NCBI GenBank assembly: GCA_965603365.1
Contig: CBFDCR010000020.1
Location: 1-64,000, forward strand
Direction of reading: 5' to 3'
Length of the DNA stretch: 64,000 bases
Source of the DNA: JAHELQ01 sp965603365
Lineage (GTDB): Bacteria; Acidobacteriota; Aminicenantia; UBA2199
The notes below the pieces were generated by a model. The model was given only the letters and a program-made list of their open reading frames with translations. It was not told the origin of the DNA and ran no database searches. The position numbers were made by a program, and so were the translations under genes. Shown here in pieces: positions 8,858 to 15,762 of the stretch; the first letter of the stretch is position 1; each line of letters begins with the position of its first letter.

Positions 8858-11800
8858 CTACTTACTGAAACGATTGTAAACGATGGGGATCAGCACCAGC
8901 GTCAGGAAGGTGGCGCTGATCAGCCCGGCCATAATGGAGACTGCCATGGGCGTCCGGATCTCGGTGCCTTCCCCCAGGCCGATGGCCATGGGCAAAAGCC
9001 CCAGCACGGTGGTGGAGGTGGTGATGAGAATCGGCCGCAGGCGGACTTTGCCCGCCTGTTTGATGGCCTCCAGTTTCTCCATACCCCGCTTTCTCAAGGT
9101 GTTGATATAATCGATCAACACGATGGCGTTGTTGACCACGATGCCCACCAGGGTGATCATGCCGATATAGACGGTGATGCCGATGGGGATGCGGAGTACA
9201 TAGAGGGTCAGGAACACGCCGATCAGGGCCATGGGGATGGTAAACAGGATGAGGAGGGGATGGAGAAAGGACTCGAACTGGGAGGCCATCACGATGTAGA
9301 CCAGGAAGATGGCCAGGATCATGGCTATGGTCAGGCTGGAGATGGAGGTCTTCATCTCCTTGTTCTGGCCCGATAATTCGTAGCTGAAACCGGGGGGAAA
9401 GGCGTATGTTTCCAGGATATCGTAAATGTCCTGCACCGCCTGGTTCAGGCTGATGTCCTTGATGTTGGCGGATATAACGGCCGAGCGGTCCTGGTCCACC
9501 CGCCGGATCTCGTTGGGACCGCTCAATATATTTACCCGGGCCACGCTGTTTAAGGGGATGGGAATGGCACCGCCGGGATTGATGATCAGGTTATTGATGT
9601 TTTCCGCCCGCTGCCGCTGTTCGTCCTTTAAATAGACCCGGATGTCTACCCGCCTATCCTTTTCCTTGAACCTGGTGGCCACGAAACCCTCGATCTTATT
9701 TTTAATCAGGCTGGCCACGTCATAGGCATTCAGGCCGTAATGGGAGAGTTTCAGGCGGTCAAACTCCACCACCAGCTCGGGAAAACCGGGCTTTATGCTG
9801 CTCTGGACGTCCCTGAGTCCCGGCACCTGACCGATCTTGCCGTAGAGATCACGGCCAATGCGCCTGAGTTGGTCCAGGTCATAGCCCCGCACCACCACCT
9901 CGATGGGGGCTTTCAGGGTAAACAGCACCGGCCGGCTGATATTGTAGTCCAGGTCGGTGAAGTCCGATAATATACGGCGAATGTTGGCGATGACCATCTC
10001 CTCGGTTTTCTGAATATTGCCGCCCTTGTGGATGTTGACGGTAATCTTGCCGATGTGTTCCCCCGCCTCCCCTTCGGCTAACTCCTCCCTGGTGGTACCG
10101 GCATAGTAGCTGAGATTGTCCACGAAGGCGATGGGCCGGATCTTCCGGCTGATCTCTTGCAGCAGCCGGTCGTTTTTCTCCACCGGTGTACCCACCGGGG
10201 AGGTGAGATTGACGTAAATGGTGCCCTGGTGAACCTCGGGGATGAGTTCGCCGCCGATCCGGGGCAGTACCACCAGGATGGTCAGGGCGAAGAGGATCAA
10301 AACAGCGGCAAAGATCTTGATATCGCTGCGAACCGCAGCGGCCAGGAATCTGGGGTAAGCGGCGTGAACCCATTGGAGTAACCGGTTAAATTGGCGGGTC
10401 AAAAACCGGATCAGGGGTACCAGGAGGGTGAGAATTGTAAAACCGATTCCCTTTACACACACGATGACAGGGCCTAACAGGGAGAGAAAGAGGCGGATAA
10501 AGAAAAAACAGAGGGCCTCTAAAAAAAATCTGAACCAATAGTATATATAGGCCAGGGGCCGGAGCAGTCTCTTTTTCTTGAGGGCCGCCGACTCCACAAA
10601 ATGGTTGAGGGGCCAGACTGTCATATACTCTTCCCACAGCAATTTTTCCCGGCTAAATTTTCCGGAAATCCAGCTTACCAATTGAACCGGATATTTTTGC
10701 AGGCGTACCAGGGCCAGGAGGGGATAGAGAATCACCACCGGCAGCGAAAAAAACATCAGCAGCACCGCCGCCAGCAGATGAAAGAGCAGCCGCAGCACCA
10801 GGAAGATGGCCTGGGGGAATATCAACAGATAATTCTTAACGCCGGGCTTCTGCTCGAAGGAAAATAATAGTTTGAATTCCGGCAGCTTCTTTTTCTGGTC
10901 AAATTTACGGGAGGCTAACATGGGAATGAAGAAGAGGGAAATCATCAAGGAAGCCAGTAAGGAGAAGACCACCGCTAAGGAGAGGTCGCCGAAAATCTGA
11001 CCGGCAATGCCTTCCACAAATACGATGGGGAAGAAAACGGCAATGGTGGTCAGGGTGGAGGCCACCACCGCGCCGCCCACCTCAGAGACACCCCTCACCG
11101 CCGATTCCACCCAGCCGTCCCCCTCTTCCCGGCAGCGGAAGATACTCTCCATCACCACGATGGAGTTGTCCACCAACATGCCGATGCCCAGGGCCAGCCC
11201 CCCCAGGGACATGATATTCAAGCTGACGTTAAACAGGTTCAGGGGCGCAAAGGTGGCGATGATGGACAGGGGGATGGAGACGGCCACGATCAGGGTGGTG
11301 GCGAAATGCTGCAGGAAGAGGAAGAGGACGATGACGGCCAGGATTCCGCCGATGAGGGCGGTGTTTTTGACTTCATTGATGGAGTTCTCGATAAATACCG
11401 ACTGGTCCGACAGGATGTGGTATTGCAAATCCCGGGGCAAACGAAAGGCCAGGAAATCGGTCATCCTCTTTTCGTACTGATCTTCCTGAAAGGATTTTCC
11501 GGCGCCCGTCTCTTTAGATCCGGCCCTCAGACTCTCGACAAACCGCCGCTGCTGCGGGGTGCCCAGCAGCCGCTCCTTTACCCGGCGGCAGACATCCACG
11601 ATGTTGGCGTCTGCCTCCTTGTACATGTCTACCTCCACACTCTCCTTTTCATTCACCCGGGTAATCACCTTCCGCTCTTTGTGGCTGTAAGAGATCTCGG
11701 CGATATCCTTCAGCCGCACCAGTACCGGGCCTTTGCGGGCAATGATAATACTGCCGATTTCCCGGACGGTGCCGAATTCGCTCAATGTCCTGACAATATA

Positions 11801-12475
11801 CTCGGTCTCTCCCTCCTTGATGTTACCGCCGGCCAGGTTGATATTTTCCTGGGCCAGCCGACCGGTAATATCGGCAAAGCGAATCCGGGCAACCGCCAGT
11901 TTTTTTTCGTCTAACTTGATGAGGATTTCCTTTTCAAATCCCCCTTTGACCCGGGCCGCAGCCACGCCGGTCAGGGATTCCAGGTCCCTGGCAATCTCAT
12001 CTTCTACCAGCTCCCGCAGTTGGATGAGGGGCATATCGCCGACAATGCCGATCCGTAACACCGGGTCCAGGGAGGGGTCATAGCGCAGGATCATGGGCCG
12101 TTCCACCGCCCGGTCCAGATAGACCTGGTCGATTTTTTCCCGGATCTCCTGGGCCGCCCGGTCCAGGTTGACATCCCAGTTAAATTCCATCACGATATCC
12201 GACTGTTCCGGCCTGGATATGGAGGTGATGGAGATCAGGTCTTTGATTAAGCTTAATTGTTCTTCTAAGGGCCGGGAAACGATATTTTCCACTTCCTCCG
12301 GGGCGGCACCGGCATACTCGGTACGAATGGTGAAGGATGGGTAGGAAATCTCCGGCATCAGGTCCCAGCTTAACTGCAGGTAGCTGACATAGCCAAATAC
12401 GGCAATGCCCAGGACAATCATGATGATGGCCACCGGGCGTTTGGTAGTGATGTCAAACTTCGATTTAATTTTCAT
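8858..12475 (-). CDS. RND efflux pump transporter with a long central membrane insert
   Basis: This 1205-residue RND pump is about 160-180 residues longer than usual. Helix 4 carries GIGMLVDNSIVVMESIFR near residues 430-447. The second half resumes at about residue 707 with YPRFLAAAVRSDIKIF. Between about 528 and 706, where RND proteins normally have a short amphipathic linker, there is a strongly hydrophobic stretch with perhaps four to six extra membrane-associated helices separated by basic segments. The rest of both halves looks intact. It follows the adaptor gene by 13 bases and precedes the second pump, so the three are one operon. The function of the insert is unknown. Confidence 0.9.
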   Translation of the reverse strand: MKIKSKFDITTKRPVAIIMIVLGIAVFGYVSYLQLSWDLMPEISYPSFTIRTEYAGAAPEEVENIVSRPLEEQLSLIKDLISITSISRPEQSDIVMEFNWDVNLDRAAQEIREKIDQVYLDRAVERPMILRYDPSLDPVLRIGIVGDMPLIQLRELVEDEIARDLESLTGVAAARVKGGFEKEILIKLDEKKLAVARIRFADITGRLAQENINLAGGNIKEGETEYIVRTLSEFGTVREIGSIIIARKGPVLVRLKDIAEISYSHKERKVITRVNEKESVEVDMYKEADANIVDVCRRVKERLLGTPQQRRFVESLRAGSKETGAGKSFQEDQYEKRMTDFLAFRLPRDLQYHILSDQSVFIENSINEVKNTALIGGILAVIVLFLFLQHFATTLIVAVSIPLSIIATFAPLNLFNVSLNIMSLGGLALGIGMLVDNSIVVMESIFRCREEGDGWVESAVRGVSEVGGAVVASTLTTIAVFFPIVFVEGIAGQIFGDLSLAVVFSLLASLMISLFFIPMLASRKFDQKKKLPEFKLLFSFEQKPGVKNYLLIFPQAIFLVLRLLFHLLAAVLLMFFSLPVVILYPLLALVRLQKYPVQLVSWISGKFSREKLLWEEYMTVWPLNHFVESAALKKKRLLRPLAYIYYWFRFFLEALCFFFIRLFLSLLGPVIVCVKGIGFTILTLLVPLIRFLTRQFNRLLQWVHAAYPRFLAAAVRSDIKIFAAVLILFALTILVVLPRIGGELIPEVHQGTIYVNLTSPVGTPVEKNDRLLQEISRKIRPIAFVDNLSYYAGTTREELAEGEAGEHIGKITVNIHKGGNIQKTEEMVIANIRRILSDFTDLDYNISRPVLFTLKAPIEVVVRGYDLDQLRRIGRDLYGKIGQVPGLRDVQSSIKPGFPELVVEFDRLKLSHYGLNAYDVASLIKNKIEGFVATRFKEKDRRVDIRVYLKDEQRQRAENINNLIINPGGAIPIPLNSVARVNILSGPNEIRRVDQDRSAVISANIKDISLNQAVQDIYDILETYAFPPGFSYELSGQNKEMKTSISSLTIAMILAIFLVYIVMASQFESFLHPLLILFTIPMALIGVFLTLYVLRIPIGITVYIGMITLVGIVVNNAIVLIDYINTLRKRGMEKLEAIKQAGKVRLRPILITTSTTVLGLLPMAIGLGEGTEIRTPMAVSIMAGLISATFLTLVLIPIVYNRFSK

Positions 12476-12488
12476 ATCGGTTCTCGTT

Positions 12489-13604
12489 TCAGGCAGTTAC
12501 CGGTTCGACGATTTTGACCAGGGTATCGTTTTTCAATGAACTCTTTCCGGCTGTTACCACCCGCTCCCTGTCGTCGGAGAGCCCCGTTACCACTTCGATT
12601 TGGGAGCCATCGTCAAACCCCACCTTGACCTCCTTTTTCCTGGCTTTATTTTTTTCATCCAGCACAAAGATGTAGACTTTCCCCCCCTCGTAGATCAAGG
12701 CCTCCTTTTCCAGCAGCAGCACATTCTGGTGGACTTTTTTTATGATCCTGACGTTGACAAATTGTCCCACCGCCAGCACATTATCGCGATCGTTCACCTG
12801 GAGGGTGACTTTGAAGGTGCCGCTTTCCGGGTCGATGGCCGGGGATAACCGTTTCACAAAGCCCGGTACCTGATGTAACCTGGCGGTAATTAAAGCCTTT
12901 TGCTCCAGGAATATGTGGGGCTTTTCCTGTTCCGGGATGTTCACCACCGCGATCTTTTCCCGATCCTCTACCACCGAAAATGCCAGTTGGGCTGTGTTGA
13001 TTTTGTTACCCACCTTGATATATCTCTTGTTTACCACCCCCGAGATGGGGGTGACGATACGAGTATAGGACAGCAGCAGGCGTCTCTGCTCCCAATCCAG
13101 CCGGGCCTGTTCCAGGTTTAATTTTAGCCGTTCATAATCTTCCTTACTAATCAGATGCTTGTCGAATATCTCCTGCTGGCGGGCAAATTGCATTTTCAAC
13201 TGCTGGTAGTTTATCCGGGCCTTCTGCTCGTTGATCGAGGCTTCCCGGTCGTCCAGTACTGCCAGTATGTCGCCTTTCTTGACAGGATCGCCTTCGTCGA
13301 AGCGGATGGCCTCGATGATACCGGTGGTCATGGGGTAGATATCCACCATCTTTTCAGAGTCGATATTGCTGCTGAACAACAAATAGGAACTGATGTCCCC
13401 GTACCGGGGATTGATGACCTGAACCGGCACCGCATCGGTGTCGTCTGCTTTCGTCGGATCGTTTTGGTCCTGTGTCGGCTTGTCTGTCTTTTTTGATGTG
13501 TCTGCCGCTTTGCCCTTTCCCGCATTCTCCAGACCGCCCTTACCGCAGTCCATTATAAAGACCGTCAAAAATAATACCATTGCCACCACTACCAGTTTTC
13601 TCAT
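12489..13604 (-). CDS. HlyD/AcrA-type periplasmic adaptor lipoprotein
   Basis: This 371-residue membrane fusion protein links an RND pump to an outer-membrane channel. The N-terminus is a lipoprotein signal ending in FIMDC with lipidated C20. A charged, low-complexity linker follows. The biotinyl-lipoyl half motifs flank an alpha-helical hairpin: GDPVKKGDILAVLDDREASI on one side and IVTPISGVVNKRYIKVGNKI on the other. A beta-barrel segment follows with VNIPEQEKPHIFLEQ. It is the first gene of the operon, with GAGGAG upstream of the ATG. No TolC-like gene occurs in the window, so the outer-membrane partner must be elsewhere. Confidence 0.9.
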   Translation of the reverse strand: MRKLVVVAMVLFLTVFIMDCGKGGLENAGKGKAADTSKKTDKPTQDQNDPTKADDTDAVPVQVINPRYGDISSYLLFSSNIDSEKMVDIYPMTTGIIEAIRFDEGDPVKKGDILAVLDDREASINEQKARINYQQLKMQFARQQEIFDKHLISKEDYERLKLNLEQARLDWEQRRLLLSYTRIVTPISGVVNKRYIKVGNKINTAQLAFSVVEDREKIAVVNIPEQEKPHIFLEQKALITARLHQVPGFVKRLSPAIDPESGTFKVTLQVNDRDNVLAVGQFVNVRIIKKVHQNVLLLEKEALIYEGGKVYIFVLDEKNKARKKEVKVGFDDGSQIEVVTGLSDDRERVVTAGKSSLKNDTLVKIVEPVTA

Positions 13605-13729
13605 GCTTTCTCCTCAGAATCTTTAATCAGCACATCTATTTATAACGTATTTCCCCCAAAAAAGTTTAAGAGTATTTTTACCTCATGACGCCCTGAAACC
13701 ATCGTACGCCGTATACTGTACAACAAATT

Positions 13730-13778
13730 TGATATTTTCATATCAGTTGTTGACAAAAGCAGATTTTCCCACTAAAAT
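13730..13778 (+). promoter_or_regulatory. Strong promoter and adjacent dyad upstream of the ferredoxin genes
   Basis: A near-consensus sigma-70-type promoter is visible: TTGACA (13750-13755), a 17-base spacer, TAAAAT (13773-13778). Immediately upstream lies a perfect inverted repeat, TGATAT-TTTC-ATATCA (13730-13745), ending four bases before the -35 box. This could be an operator for a dimeric regulator. The predicted start of transcription is near 13785, followed by an AAAGGAGG ribosome site and the first ferredoxin ATG at 13803. Confidence 0.7.
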
Positions 13779-13802
13779 GAAGTCTAAAAAAAAGGAGGAA
13801 AA

Positions 13803-13988
13803 ATGGCCTTGCATATTGAAGATACGTGTATCAGTTGCGGTGCTTGCGAATCGGTTTGCCCTGTTGAGGCAATTTCCCAGGGCGATGAATTTTATGAAAT
13901 CGACCCCGATGTATGTGTGGAATGCGAGGGGCATTTTGATGAGCCCCAGTGTGCAGCAGTATGTCCGACAGATTCCTGTGTTAAATAA
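13803..13988 (+). CDS. 2[4Fe-4S] ferredoxin, long-loop type
   Basis: This 61-residue electron carrier has two cluster motifs. The first is CISCGACESVCP, a standard Cx2Cx2Cx3CP. The second, CVECEGHFDEPQCAAVCP, has eight residues between the second and third cysteines, as in ferredoxins of the Allochromatium type, which usually have one very low-potential cluster. The gene has an ideal AAGGAGG ribosome site and a strong promoter with a dyad. It lies upstream of a second, shorter ferredoxin and an Mrp ATPase, suggesting a role in low-potential electron transfer or iron-sulfur metabolism. The redox partner cannot be told from sequence. Confidence 0.93.
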   Translation: MALHIEDTCISCGACESVCPVEAISQGDEFYEIDPDVCVECEGHFDEPQCAAVCPTDSCVK

Positions 13989-14044
13989 TTTGTCTGAAAT
14001 ATCAATCTTCAGGAAAAAAATAAAATGATCAAAAGGAGATAAAA

Positions 14045-14218
14045 ATGGCTTATTATATCAATGAAGAGTGCATCAGTTGCGGCGCCTGTGAACCGGAGTG
14101 TCCGGTAGAAGCGATCTCTGAAGGGGATGAACGCTATGTCATCGATGCTGAAAAATGCACCGACTGCGGCGCCTGCGCAGATGTTTGCCCGGTGGATGCC
14201 GCTCAACCGGCCGAATAA
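14045..14218 (+). CDS. Short 2[4Fe-4S] ferredoxin (clostridial type)
   Basis: A 57-residue protein, short enough to be missed by length cut-offs. It has two classical motifs, CISCGACEPECP and CTDCGACADVCP, each Cx2Cx2Cx3CP, with the pseudo-twofold symmetry of clostridial ferredoxins. The N-terminal half closely resembles the neighbouring ferredoxin at 13803-13988, so the pair probably arose by duplication and diverged in the second cluster loop. AAAAGGAG precedes the ATG. It lies 56 bases downstream of the first ferredoxin with no visible terminator between them and is probably co-transcribed. Confidence 0.93.
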   Translation: MAYYINEECISCGACEPECPVEAISEGDERYVIDAEKCTDCGACADVCPVDAAQPAE

Positions 14219-14282
14219 TCCGGCACCGATTCCTCACTTTTAAACGTAAGAGTTAACGAATTTAAGCATTTAAGAGATCAAA

Positions 14283-15077
14283 ATGGGCAACCGAAAAGAA
14301 AAGGACAAAGACTCTATTCAAAAAATCTCCATCGATGCCAGATCTGTTGTAGCCGTGGCCAGCGGCAAAGGCGGCGTGGGCAAATCCACCGTAACGGTTA
14401 ACCTGGCCCTCTCCCTGGTGGCCGCCGGCAAGAAGGTCGGTTTACTGGATGCCGACATTTACGGACCCAACGTACCGCTGATGCTGGGACTCGAGGAAGC
14501 GGTGGCCCAGGTGACGGAAGCGAAGCTCCTCCCCGTCGAAAAACATCAGTTAAAGGTGATGTCCGTGGGCTTTATCGCACCACCGGAAAAGGCATTGATC
14601 TGGCGGGGGCCGCTGGCCAACAAACTGGTGGAACAATTTTTAAGGGATGTCAAATGGGATTCCCTGGATATCCTGCTCATCGACCTGCCCCCCGGTACCG
14701 GCGATGTGCCCCTGTCCATCATCCAGAAGGCCGAGCTGTCCGCCGGGATTGTGGTCACCACCCCCCAGGAGGCCGCTATCGCCGACGTGCGGAAGATGCT
14801 CAACATGTTCGAGACCACCAATACCAGGGTACTGGGCATTGTGGAAAACATGAAATATATCGTCTGTCCCCACTGTTCAAAGCAAGTGGAGCTTTATCCG
14901 GGTCAAACCAAAAAGAGTATGTCGAAACAACTGGGGTATAAGGTACTGGCGGAACTTCCCTTCGAGCCGCAAATCGGCCTTAAGGACAAACAGGGCCAGC
15001 CCTACTATCTAACCCACAAAGATACCGTCACCACCAAAGAGTACAACAACCTGGCCCAGAAAGTGTTGAGCCTCTAA
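14283..15077 (+). CDS. mrp: Mrp/NBP35 (ApbC) iron-sulfur cluster carrier ATPase
   Basis: A 264-residue P-loop protein of the Mrp/NBP35 family, which carries and inserts Fe-S clusters as a dimer. The deviant Walker A is SGKGGVGKST (27-36). Switch segments LLDADIYGPNVP and IDLPPGTGD are present. The cluster-binding CPHC motif follows in IVCPHCSKQ. The N-terminal DUF59 domain found in some relatives is absent, which is common. It sits 64 bases downstream of two ferredoxin genes on the same strand, a frequent arrangement that supports a role in maturing iron-sulfur proteins. Confidence 0.95.
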   Translation: MGNRKEKDKDSIQKISIDARSVVAVASGKGGVGKSTVTVNLALSLVAAGKKVGLLDADIYGPNVPLMLGLEEAVAQVTEAKLLPVEKHQLKVMSVGFIAPPEKALIWRGPLANKLVEQFLRDVKWDSLDILLIDLPPGTGDVPLSIIQKAELSAGIVVTTPQEAAIADVRKMLNMFETTNTRVLGIVENMKYIVCPHCSKQVELYPGQTKKSMSKQLGYKVLAELPFEPQIGLKDKQGQPYYLTHKDTVTTKEYNNLAQKVLSL

Positions 15078-15124
15078 AGTAAAAAACAACCCAACACCCT
15101 CACTCCCCGCCAGTCGAAAGCAAT

Positions 15125-15149
15125 AAAGTCAACCCCCGTGCGGCTTTTG
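15125..15149 (+). repeat. Left copy of a 25-bp direct repeat flanking the R-M cassette
   Basis: This 25-base sequence matches 18741-18765 in the same orientation at 21 of 25 positions. It begins AAAGTCA, has a central CCCCCGT and ends TTTTG. It overlaps the last codons and stop of the nuclease gene. The pair brackets the methylase-nuclease cassette almost exactly, so it may mark an integration or recombination boundary. Confidence 0.55.
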
Positions 15150-15752
15150 TTTATCATCGGGGATAAAGTCAAAAAATAGATGGTAAAGGTGAATAGGGGT
15201 ATTATTGCTGCGATCATGCCTGGATTGAAAACTATGTTTCCAGGTTAGACAATCCTTTTTTAAGAGATTTTCAAATCCGGGAGAGAAGTTGAAATCCTTA
15301 ACTTTTATCTTCAAATTATTTACGATCTTTTCGATATCTCCGCAGGTTACAAATCCCACCATCCCCGCATGCGTATCGTTTTTTGCATATTTTAACTCGA
15401 CAAACCTTTTAATGCCATCATCTAAGTACCTGGAATCGGCGCATTTCAATCGTTTACATTCGACTATAAATTCAAAGCCGGAAATTGAAAAAGAAATATC
15501 CGCCCGACTCCTTTCCTCTCCCGAAACGTTTAGCCACCTCTCCCAGGTAAGAACCAGGATTTGTTTTTGTATTAAGTCTTTCGTCCACGGATTTTCCTTT
15601 TCAAAATCATTGACAAACTTATCCCTGATTTCTTCCTCCAATATGGAGACTTTGCCTATCCTGCGGTAACTATCGATAAAAGCCTTCAGGTAACGATTCT
15701 CATACAAATCCTCTTTTGTTTTATATCCCAATTTGTCAAGCGCAAAGTACAT
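15129..15752 (-). CDS. PD-(D/E)XK-like nuclease, partner of the upstream methylase
   Basis: The chosen start (ATG 15750-15752) gives 207 residues and lies ten bases after the methylase stop, with AAGAAAGAG between; a longer frame from 15821 would overlap the methylase by 59 bases. The central segment ADISFSISGFEFIVECKRLK has the D-x(n)-E-x-K layout of a PD-(D/E)XK nuclease core. I do not recognise a closer family. Its position directly behind a large adenine methylase suggests the cleavage or accessory subunit of a restriction-modification system. No signal peptide or membrane segment is seen. The nuclease call is inference from the motif and context. Confidence 0.6.
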   Translation of the reverse strand: MYFALDKLGYKTKEDLYENRYLKAFIDSYRRIGKVSILEEEIRDKFVNDFEKENPWTKDLIQKQILVLTWERWLNVSGEERSRADISFSISGFEFIVECKRLKCADSRYLDDGIKRFVELKYAKNDTHAGMVGFVTCGDIEKIVNNLKIKVKDFNFSPGFENLLKKDCLTWKHSFQSRHDRSNNTPIHLYHLFFDFIPDDKQKPHGG

Positions 15753-15762
15753 AAACTCTTTC

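Noticed and set aside
5958..8879. Long + strand frames opposite the RND pump
   Set aside because: They are antisense shadows of a GC-rich conserved gene, rich in His/Gly/Gln, with no ribosome sites.
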